Assembly (NCBI GenBank): GCA_013339895.1
Contig: JABACO010000012.1
Coordinates: 3,648,789-3,712,788 of the forward strand
Direction: 5' to 3'
Length of the DNA stretch: 64,000 bases
DNA from: Ephydatia muelleri
Taxonomy: Eukaryota > Porifera > Demospongiae > Spongillida > Spongillidae
Shown: positions 9,654-21,600 of the stretch, one piece after another
Layout: every line of letters begins with the position of its first letter
Position numbering within the stretch: position 1 is the first letter of the stretch
The notes under the pieces: model-generated
What the model was told of the DNA's origin: nothing
The model's input: only the letters and a program-made list of their open reading frames with translations
Databases searched by the model: none
Made by a program: the position numbers and the translations under genes

Positions 9654-12600
9654 CTAATCAAAAATAAAGTGCAAATCACATGAAAGAAAACTGTGCGCTT
9701 TTAAAACTGCACGTAGATACTGTAGTAATTTTTTATGCATGCAAATTGTTTAAAATATCATTAACTCTTTATATGTAAGTTTGAAAGAAAGATTGAATGC
9801 ACTCATGTGTGTAATTTATCCGGCAAGTAAGGAGTAGTATATGAAGATGCTACAACTACATATTTGAACCATTAAACCTACAGTAACGAAGCTTAATTAA
9901 GATGGCTTATAAATAGGATTGAGCAACACTTATAAAAGGTATTATAATTTTTCAGACTATGTTCAAATACATGCAAATTAAGTGTCGAATGGTGCATGTA
10001 ACAGTATGCACCTGCATGTGGAGATAATCGTGCGAGTTATCGCACGGCAGTGGAATTTGTCATAGACGTCATACACAATCTGACACACATGTAGAATGGA
10101 GGAAAATCGCGTTATCGCGATTTTCTGCCATTCTTTCCATGTGGGATGCGCCAAATTTTCAAACACTGGTTTGATATATATTGTGAAAAGATTCCTTTTA
10201 CATACGTTTATGTTTTCGTTGTTTATGTGTTATGTGTATTATGGGTTTCTGCCTTGCCAAGCAACAAGTTCCAAAATCCTTGTTGCACTAGTGTCTTTAA
10301 ACGCTGTACTGTGTGGCACATTCTGTTTAAATAAAAAAGAAACTGAACAAACGCACTCTATACATGTGCTTTTCAAATGAATAATCACTATTCTTACGAG
10401 GGCAACTCTCGAATAGACTAAGAATGGTACAGATCCTCAAGCTTATCATGAGCTTCGCGTTAACCCCTTGCTCGACGATAGACTGGGTACGAAGCTATAA
10501 CACAATATAACGTACAGACTGTACTCTTAAATTTTAGTTTCATTTCGCATTGCTTTTAAGAGCTAATGGATACCGTGAAAATCGTATGCATCAACAACTG
10601 CATGAACTGGATTAATACATAGCATCGCTAGTGAGGTAAATTCGTAGCGAATAAGATATCATGCTTCACTTGAGTTGAGATTCTACAGACAAATTTATTT
10701 TTTAGGATAAACTCCGGGCCTGTCCACTCAAACTTACGTATGCCCCTGTCAACAAGCAACAGCAGCAGACACAGCAACACGTAGTACATAATGCTATCGC
10801 AAATATTATTGATCCTACAACAATTCCAGCAATAGCTCCGTCTGTCCACACGTACTCTGCATGCAAAAAAGAAGAGAAAGGACATATATATATATATAAT
10901 TAAAATCATTATCAGTACAATAATACTAATAGCAAATGGGGGAAAGAGGCTCAGAGTGTGTTCTCCCGCCCAGCCCCTCTGCTTGCCATCACACAGGCCT
11001 GCACCAATGCCAATTAAAAATCCCTAGTGAGATCAATGGCTAGGGCCATTATAGGGAGGGAATTAGTGCAAAGAGTTGAACTGCTGGTTTGAATTTCAGT
11101 GCTTTGTTTTAATAATAATGATATGCTTTCCATGCTATAGCTAAGACTGAATAAGTTGTTATTTGCCATTTCTAGGTAGCTTCTTACAGCAGAATTACTC
11201 CATTCGTAGACTAATGCTATTCATTGACTTTAAATCGGACGTATACTTGCGTGTACTTCGTTAGACTTACACGACATATTAGACGGGTGCGGTCTGAGGG
11301 ATATACCGTCTGTATTACAAAGAGAAAAACTCTAGTTCATGTATAGCTTTGGTGAGCTCTAGGTAAGACTACATATTACCTGTAATTCGTATTTAAAATT
11401 GTCAGAGAATGAAACATAATTGGTCGGCCTGAAATACGGTGACCACCAGAAATGTCTATCATTCGTGATCTATCGTGCAAGTTAGTTGTGGACAATAAAA
11501 CAGATAACTTACCACACTGCAGTGTTGCAACATTGGCACTACTGCATCCTTGTCCGTATCCAATAGGAGGTGTGTAACTGCATTCAGTTATCTTCTTACT
11601 TGTTAAGTGTGAGCAATTGTTTACGTTGTCCAACCAAATGGGCTTTAGATAGTTCTGACCACTGTAGCTGCAAGCAAATAAATGAGTGGAATGGACGTGC
11701 ATGATGCCCATTTGTTATTTATCATTTGTAAGCACTTTGCCGTGTTAATTACCAGGGCAATCTGTGAAATTCGTATGGTTTTCTTTGTCATTCGTTGGAA
11801 AGAAGTTAACACGTATCTCAAGCTTGGGCCTACTAGATGAAAAAAGGAAAGGCACTAGAACAGACAAGTTAAGAACTTCCTGTCGAATTTGTTTGGTACT
11901 TTGACTTTCTGAAGTAGAGCTATATTTTTACTTGAATAATTTCAATCTTTAGTACCGCTGTGTTGAACTAATGAGGCTTGATTAATTAGCGATAGCGAAG
12001 ATGCTTACATTTGGCACTATACACTGTACATAAATATATATTTTTTAAGTAACTATACGCATGCACTTTTGCTTGCTTTATGAAAGCAAATGGGTACCGT
12101 ATTCGTATGCTTTTCAGAAGAAAGTTTAGAAGTGTCACATATAGTAACTTGATTCGAGGGGACGTAGTAAATTAACTTTCCGTAATTGGCTGGTCAGGCT
12201 ACGGGAATTATCTTAAGTTTTAGCAATTTGTTCTTCAGATAATTACTTTGATCACAAATGGATGATACCAATAGCATCGACAACAGGGATGGGCATTTAA
12301 TTTAAATATGTGATATCACGTGAATAGTCTGCATGGATAATTAACATCACTGTGATGTTGCTATAAATTATAGTTAAACTCTGCTGTAATTATATACCAC
12401 GTGAGATGAGTCGAGCTTATTGATCATCTTCTTCCCAGCATGCACGTAACATACATAGAGCATACGTGATGTGTAAGACGCGCGCGCGTGATTTCTTGCA
12501 GATCAGCGTGACATTAATAAACATGTCGAAACAGCTGGAGACAGAGCTGTTTATTTTTTCAAATAAAAATGAGCGAGACAAGAAAAAAAAATTAGTTGTT

Positions 12601-15600
12601 AACAATAAAATACATCTAAATGTACGCACCAATTGAGTAAAGAAGGAATTACAAAAATTATATGCATACGTTTGTATGAATATATGGGATCATTTCCACG
12701 AAAAGGGACATGCATAATGCATGTTTTTCATATTCTAGAAGTCTGAAATGTCCTCTGCACATTGTTTCTTACGCACTGAAAATCGAAGCTTCTGTCATGG
12801 AGTTGTAAGGCTCTGAATGTTTACATTAAACGCAAATCTATTGCTGGAAATGTTATTATGTGTACACAAGTTTCTCTTCGTGGAAACGATCCTATATACA
12901 TGTAGATAAAAATATTGCAGACCTACATAGCAAATAATGTATATAATTTTTGAAAATTAATGTAGGTCTGTAATATTTACACAGTTATAAATCTGTTTCC
13001 TTTCTTTATACTCAATAGGTGCAAACAAATCCTACACTAACACGAATGTAAATAAAATTATCTTTCATATCGACGTGCAATCATATATAAAATACCTTCC
13101 AGCGAATCCAATCTCAAAATAATCGTTGTTTGGATCGTAGCCCAGCTGAGCACACACCAACCGTCCTGCGTCCTCGTTCCATCCCGTCGCGCATACGGCA
13201 CCCCAGACTCCGTTGTAAAGCACCTCCACGTTTCCAATGGCGGGGTCTGATCCACCGTAGAGGCGAACCGAGCCATCGGTGCCAGCTATAATGGATTTAA
13301 TTGTATTACATCATAACAGAATGGCTTCTTTTTATAATCTTAGCTTACTGTTGCTGCAAATCACTCCGGCGTATAGGGTAGCACTGTAGTCACATATTGT
13401 TGTGTATTCCGTTGTGCAAGATTGATAGGACTCTACGTCCCTTTTTTTTTTATAGTAGTAAGAGGAGTAATCGTAGTAGTAAGAGGAGTAATCGTAGTAG
13501 TAGTAGTAAGAGTCGTAATACGAGTAATCGACGTATTGATACAACGTTACACACACAGTGGTCAATGATAACTTCGTTAACGAGTCACGATTCGTGGAAA
13601 TTCTGAAGAAGAGGGAAAACAGCATATTGTTCGCTTGCTATGTACGAAGCGTGCATGCATGCACATGCACATGTACAGATCACTTTACAATGCATGCATG
13701 CACGATATATTATAATAATAAAAAAACAATTCCATCATTTATTTATTGACTGCACGATCATTTAAAACGTCCAGTCGCTTTCACTCATTTAACATACGAT
13801 TCTGGTGAAGTGGACACTTTAAGGGACGCAGTTCTTGAAATTTCGTTCGTTTAGTGCATGACGTAATATTTGGCCATACAAATGTCATTGTTACACTTAT
13901 CTGATTCTCTAAAATTACTGATTGGGAGTGTATGATTACAATACATTGTTTGAGAACCATATGACAGTGAAATTAATATCGCTCACGTGACGTCTTAGTC
14001 TAACACTGTTTTATTTTCTGCTATTGCTCCAAACGCACAGTTTTATTAGATATCTTCATTAATACACATGGTTTTCGCTGAACTTCGATACATAACAACA
14101 GCATTACTGAGTTCGGTCTTGAACGCGATAAACAGCGTAGTGTTTGTTGCCCTGTACATACCAATTTTAGAGAGGAAAGGATCAGATTGCTCTAGCAGCC
14201 TCATTTGCCTTGTTGTGACACTTTGCACTTCATTCGGAGCAATTAGCTCATGGAAGCTATAATATTTGGGACAGTTCGCGAGAAAATAGCGCTTCGTTGA
14301 TACATAAGTTATAAAAATGCCTAATGCTTGAATTGCTATAACTTCCTTACCACAACGATACCAACTTCCTATGTCACCCCTTCATATTCATACCACACCA
14401 TTTCTATATGAGACAATATAATTTGTAATGTCTTCAAATATATCCGTGCCAATGTTAGGAGGTCCGATATCCCATTCGGTTCAAAACCATCACACCTTCA
14501 GGTAAGAGCGTTCAAATCGTGGAATGTACGTATAGAGGTCCTGTCACTATTGAACTGTTCTGTTTGTTAATTTTTACCCAATCCGTTACGGAATATAGCT
14601 GTGCAAAGTTAATGCACATTTCCCGCTCGATTCAGTCGGACCATTAATTGCAGGCAACCTGAGTGACATTCTCCCAATGAATACTAATCACTTCACCATT
14701 CTCCTCCACCCATTCTCCGCCTTAAACGAAGCTCTAGCCGTTCGCAACGCGTTCTTTTTTGTTTGTTTGAGTCTACAGGTAAAAGAAGAATGCATGCACA
14801 GGCAGGTACACTATACTATACATGTAATTGAAATTCAAAGTACCGCATATAGCGAAATATTTGCTTGGGCTGTGGGGGAAGGCGAGATTTCACGGGCATT
14901 TGAGATTTAATGTGAGATAAAAATAGCACTCACTGTTCAGTGCTGTATTGATTCTTGCCTGATGGTGCAGCTGAGATATACCTGCGTGCGCCTGCATGGT
15001 GCGCTGTAAAGGGTTGAATAGTATACGTTGTCCGCCTTTAGGATAGCTTGTCCCCCTTTGCAACTTCGATCTTTTGGTTGACCGTTCGGATGTGTTACTT
15101 ACGTTTACACTTAGAGCTCGCGTCTGGATTTCAGGCACAGTATACCGTATAATACCTAGATTCGCCTCGTGTTCTCAAACGCAGTCGACGTCGGAAGCGT
15201 GTGACAAAATTGTTCCATTGGTTCTATAAGAATGAACGATGAAAATCAGGAAGTACCACTCTACAATGAGATTTTTAAGTATCTGAAACACGGCGAGTAT
15301 ATCGGGTGGATGCTAAGTAATGTTAAGTAAATCGGAAAAGCGGGCGATTCGCAGAAGAGCACACAGTTTCGTGATGAAGGGAAGGCTTGCTCTATCTCAA
15401 AAGCAATACGGCCGACATGACAGAAAAGCAATGGATGAATAAAGAGGATCAAATGAAGGTGATCTTATCTTGCCACGATGGGAAGCTAGGTGAGTTATTA
15501 GTTGACGATATGCGCATGCAGCTGCGATACGGGCAGGGTTGCCGTAGGCCAGCCAGGGGTCTGGCCTGAGGCCGGCCGGCCTGACTGCTTGGCCTGATAG

Positions 15601-18600
15601 GCCGACCTGTCAGGCCAATCAATTATAAATTATTCGGTGTTCAATTAATTGATACGGTGATTTTGCCTCCGCTATGTCGATCGACAATTCTCCTGCATGT
15701 TCCATCATCTTTAAACACTCCTCTGCCTTCCACTCGTCACGACAAACCTTGTCCTAACCCCGATCTGAGGTATTTTCAAGAGCCAAGTTGATCCAGGAGT
15801 GTCAACGATGGAATCTACTTCCCCAACGGCTGGAAGCATCAATTATGCTAAAGCATAATGCATGGCTGCTTCGAATGCATTAAGCCAATATTATGTACAC
15901 TCTTGCTCAGTCGCTACAATGTATTTGAAATTCTGCTGCTTTTTGTCAGTTATTAATTATGAATGATTTACAATCGTGCATTTGGTGAATGTGTAAAGTC
16001 ACTTCAGTACTTCGTTGCACCAAATTGTGTATACTGAATATGATTGCAGTTGACAAAATATAAAAATGTAATTAGGAATGAAGGATTTGTATGCACCATT
16101 TGACGTCAATAAAAAGTAATGATAGTTGATGATTGAGTTTTCAATGAGAAGCCCGCCTAACATATTGCATGATGCTTAGGGTGGGCGTGGTCCGGCCTGA
16201 AAGGCTAGACCCCTGGCCTGACAGGTCAGGCCAGGCCCCTGGCCTGTCAGGCCGGCCTGACAGGCCGGCTGACCTTCGGCAACCCTGGATACGGGTACTC
16301 GTAATTTATTTTACTAGTCCTCCTTAATTCTTGTGATATTAAACTAAGGTGGTGGTCATTTTGGACATGACAAGAGTCTACAGAAGATTTGTTCACGGTT
16401 CTGTTGCATGGCGCGATATGACAAAGCACATAAAAGAATATGTAAGTACTTGTGAAGTCTGCCACCAACCCAAAACTGCACAAAGAGGTTCCAGTTGTAC
16501 ATCCAATTTCTGTAAAAGCTGAAGTCTGGCATCAAGTAGGAATTGACCTCGTAGGTCCACTTACGCTCACAAAGAGAGGAAATAGGTATGTGTTGGTTTA
16601 AACGGCATATGAATGTAATTAATTTCCATACTGTGTTAAAATGGCTTTAATCCATACAAGTGTTGCAGCTGTATATAGTGATCATTGGGAAAAAAATGGA
16701 CTTAGAGTATAAAATACCAATTCTGCTTAAACAATGTACATGCACAATTCCAGAAAATGATCATAGTTCTGGTGCAGTTAATCGAATAGGCACATTTTAT
16801 CATTTTAGGTTCATGACAGTTTGCATCCACAGCAAATAAAAATTAAATAACTAAGACATGTTCTAGTTCAGGAATGACTGTTAACTGTTTTGCATGTGAT
16901 AACTTCCTCTCCTATTGTGCTTAGTTTGACAGGGTTATAGTACTGTGATATCAGATGAAGGAAAGTGCATGGTTGGTCAAACAAAACTGGTATACAGGGT
17001 AATATTGACCTAGCATTCAACATTTTAAATAATTACAGCCTGCATGCACGTGATACTCAAACACTGCTATGATGTTAACCCATTTTGATAAGAGTATTAT
17101 TACTTTCATTAGTACAGATACCTTGCAACATGTACTGACTATTTTTCTAAGTGGCCAGAGGCCCAAGCTCGTCCAACAAAATCAGCTGAGTGTGTAGCTC
17201 ATTTTCTTCTCTCACTCATTACACAGTTCGGATGCTTCAGTCTCTGCATATCTGACCAAGGCCATGAATTTGTCAATGCTCTCAATGATAAACTTTTTGA
17301 AATGGCAGGTATTGAACACCGAGTATCTAGGGCTTATCACCCTCAAACAAATGGCCTTGATGAGAGGATAAATCAGACAGTGACCAAAGCTATTGTGAAG
17401 TATGGCAATCCTGACCAGGATGATTAGGATGAACACATAGATGCTATTTTGTTTTCCTATAGTACAAGTATACATGCATCAACAAAATTTACACCATTTT
17501 ACTTGATGTGTGGTAGGGAAGCAGTGCTTCCAGTCGAACTGCAAATGACAGATCAGACAGTGGAAAAGCTGCATGTGGATATTGATACAGTGCAATCGTA
17601 TGCTGCACATGTTGAAACCAATGAAGCAAGAATTATTTCCTGTTGTTGACCTGAACATTAAAAAAGCACAGAAGAAGCAATAGGCTTACTACGATAAAAG
17701 ACATACGTCAGAAAAGTATCAATTAGGGGACCTTGTGCTTGTGAAAACATGAGGAATTTAAGTAGGAAAGGAGGAAAAACAGATGTGAGAGGGACAGGTC
17801 CTTACTCAATCATTGTGATCCATGCGAAGGGATTGTATAGCCTCCAAACTGTAATGGAAAAACGCTTGCAAAGAAGATAAATGGAAGCAGACTGAAATTG
17901 TATCATGAGTGCAAAGGAAACTGTAGCAATGTTTCTAGTCAACAGGTACTGGACTACAGAGATGAAGATGAAGATTAAGATATTCAAATCCTGTCTGAAA
18001 AATGTACTGCATTGCCTGAAGATGTTTACAATGAGGAAGAAACACAGAATAAAAAACTTTCAGCAATTATTAGTCAGTGTGCTTTAAAGGAGAACTCAAA
18101 AGAGGTGACAAGTTACAAGCAAGATGAAGATGACTTCACTATTCACACTAAAGACTCATTACTGATAACTAAAGCTATCTTGATGACCAGCTGTACTCTT
18201 CACATCTACTGCGTTTATGGAGAATAGGGAGAATAGCATATTGTGCTGATGAAGATGAATTTGATGTAAGCTAATTACTCCTGTTTGATTTTAATTACAA
18301 TACTTTTATTTTATCTCACAGCCCTCAAGTATGCATTTAAATGAAGGTGGGTTTGCACTAAGCAGAGATCTGATGGTAGATTTGACTCATTTGTGGCTAC
18401 AATCTCGTCAATACGATAAGATGAATCCATTAAGGGAGGTTTGTGGTGGTGACTTTGTCATTTTTAATGATGGGTTATTTGAACGCTTTATGGAATTCAA
18501 GAAAGGTGTAACCTATCAAAATGATTTAAAAATTGTTGAACAAGTGGATCTCTTGTCTTATTGGATCAAGACCTGCAAAATAACATCAATAAAAGAAGTT

Positions 18601-21600
18601 TCCCGAATGGATAAAGCATCTGTTTGAAGTCACCTGCTGACTTGGATGCACTGTGTGAATGGGTAAATGACACCAGAAAACAATGGAACAAAACAGAAAT
18701 GAAGTCATGCTCACCAACACAGAGTAAGACATGTATATTGTTACTAATATCTGTATGCATGCATGTGTTGATTTACATTAAAACATTGCGCCATTTTTGA
18801 TCAACATTATTAGTTAGTTTTATTCCTTCATAGATATTAGTTTATTTTGTTTTAATTATTGAATTTGACCTCTCCAGGCAAGGCTGTAACTAGGTGCTCA
18901 TTGGATGAAGTAATGAGAAATACTATCTTATCCAGTACTGGATGGCTTGATGACACCATCATCAATCAAGCTCAAAGCATTCTTAGAGAGCACTTTGGAA
19001 CAGCAGGATTTCAAAATACTACACTAGGAACTCGGTTGTTGTTTGATGTTCTTAGAAGTGAGTTCATCCACAATGGTAAAAACCATTGGCAGATAATATC
19101 CACTATTGGCCTGCCAGCATCAACAGTCAATATTTATTACAGCCTTTACCAATCACTGTCACAATGTACTATTGATCAGATTTGTGATGTGATGTTGTGC
19201 AATGAACACCGGCGTGATGCTTACTGCTTTCCGCGACGTGGGAGGTGGCAATAACCATTTACAGTTAGTTTCGTACAATCGTCATACTCAGAAATAAAAA
19301 AAGAAACCCGTTGCGAAGGCGATAGCTGAGTTAAGAAATGGGTGGAGGAGAACGGGGAAGTGATTAATCATCATTGTGGATCCGGAGAATAGTACCCGGG
19401 TCGCCTGATTATAATGGCGCGAATCGAGCGGGAAATGAGCTAGGGTAACAACTAACAACACAATTCAATAGCGACAGATCCTCAACCTATATCCCAAATG
19501 CTGCTTCGTTATAATTACGTAATAAATTGTGGGTTAGTTGCATCGCGTGTGGCAATAAGCGTGGTCTGGACCCCAAAGGTACGCTGTTGTGTATCACGTG
19601 AGTCGATCAATTTTGAAGGGTAAGTCAGTTCATGACGTAAGACGATTGGCTCATAACGATATAATACATTGGTCTGGAAACCTAGGCGATGCAATGTGCG
19701 AAGCGTATTGGCAGGTTTTCCGTGGAGTTGTCACACGTTATCTACTAGTGACAGTGAAATCTTAATAGGGGTCTAGATTGAATACTGTTATTAGAAATTT
19801 TAATTTCAAAATTTCCGATTTTTCACTCCATTAGGTCAAAAGTTATTCCCATTTACGAACACCCGGTAAAATACTCACTTGAGCTTTAGCTCTCACCATT
19901 ATTTAAAATAATTAATTGGATACGCAATGACATACTTTTATGAATAAATTATGCGCGGTAGAAATTAAATTTTGGTCTTTATTTTTTAGTTTAAGAATGG
20001 TTCATGATATAATTTTAGGAAGTACGCATATCACAACCAGACCGATTAATTGTACATTTTAAACTTGTTATCAAATCGATTTGAAAACAAAAACAGCAAG
20101 ATGACCCACCTATGTATGGGTCATTTCTGGATATATTATATATAAACGAAGTGCAATTTCTTGTCAACTGTCCCAACTATTATAGCTTTTCATGAACTGA
20201 GAATGAAGTGTAAGTGGGACTCAGGAAAGCATCTTCGCCTATTTCGGAATCATTAACGCAACAGAAATCTGTGCCTCAAGGAGATATTCTGTTTTCACTT
20301 TGCGCACCACTCCCACCTTCATACATTTCGCTCACGACAAGCACATTATATCACCTTGTAATGTTACTCATTCAAAGATGCTGATTTTATTTTTCAATCT
20401 TAAGGCTAAAAGCAACTCTACTTGCAAGAAAAGGGTCGAAAATACTACAAGTAGAACAGCTTTCGATGCAAGTAGCACTGCTCTGTTTATTCTGGGATGC
20501 AGGCAACAAAATAGCTATAGCCTCAATTTGAAAGTGAACATCGGATCAGCACACGGTTTTGTTTAATCACAACTCACTTCTTTTACCCAGCAGCAACCAT
20601 GGGAAAAGACAATATGAAATGTATATTATGAAGTACTGTGGTGTCAGATCCTTGGCTAATAGGTTACCAAATATTCCATTTTATAGAATAGAAGGAATTT
20701 GTTTTCCCCCGGGGGTGGGGGTGGGGGTGGGGGTGAGGCCTAGATAGTTGTACTTGTTGATGTACTGTAGATAATTTTTAATTCCTTCAATCAAACTTCC
20801 CGCAACAAATCAATGCACAAACATTTCATTGGTGCAAACCCCAAAACTTACGTATATGTTTGGTAATTAGTGGACGTGTAACCAAGCTTATTGCAGACAC
20901 CACTAAGGTCAAAAGCACCAGGACACAACCGCACCCATCCATAAGTGGCGACTTTCATCTCCACAGCTCCTTGTCCGTCAGTAATGGAGCCAACCAGTCG
21001 CACATCATTGTCATTTGAATCTGATGTTGGGTAGTACAAAAGTCAGCATAGGCTTTTTTTTCCCCCTTATGTATGGTCACATAATGATAAAAGCTAAATT
21101 TCCTGACGTTTTATTCAACACAGAGGTGTCAACGTGTGTGTAGCATTAGCCAAAACCATAAAACATAATATGATGCATACAAATGTACTGAATCTTGCTT
21201 CATTATGCATATTATCAGTCACAATGACAAGGAAAGGCAAAGTATTATTATACGCATACGCATAGGGTGATTCTTAATAAAGATAGTAACGTGTCAGACA
21301 TCTATACAGATTGAACTATTGTTACATTATTTATTGCAATGGCATAATACATGCAAAAAAGAGTTCATGAAAGTATATTTACATAAAGGTCACCCGATGC
21401 TTAATGCATGCAGCAATATAATTTCCTCGTACACTTGCATTTAGGCTATGGCACGCGGCATTCTACAACCAACTGTCTTGCTCCATCAAGCAATGAAGTT
21501 GAATCAGCCACTCAATTCACAGAGCAAGTTTCTTAGCTTCTTTGTGATCTTGTTTAGAAATTCCAATCCAATTCTTGATGCAGTTTTAGATCATCGATTT

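Larger units (their letters stand above)
14226..20210 (+). mobile_element. Ginger-like DNA transposon (integrase plus C48 protease)
   Basis: Imperfect inverted ends of about 70 bp: CACTTCATTC then AAGCTATAATA(T/G)TTGGGACAGTT at 14,226-14,300, matched in reverse at 20,135-20,210. Inside, on the plus strand, are an intron-bearing integrase, a middle ORF and an Ulp1/C48-like protease, the gene order of Ginger1 elements that carry an added cysteine protease. It lies in antisense orientation in an SRCR-gene intron. Frameshifts and stops show it cannot move on its own. Exact termini are uncertain since the similarity fades gradually. Confidence 0.75.

Noticed and set aside
14046-14262. Overlapping short frames with hydrophobic stretches
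   Set aside because: They lie in an intron next to the Ginger terminus, lack splice support and have no match to any family known to me.
17118-17640. Domesticated host integrase as an explanation for the intron-bearing gene
   Set aside because: Multiple stops, inverted terminal repeats and an accompanying C48 protease fit a decayed Ginger element better than a maintained host gene.
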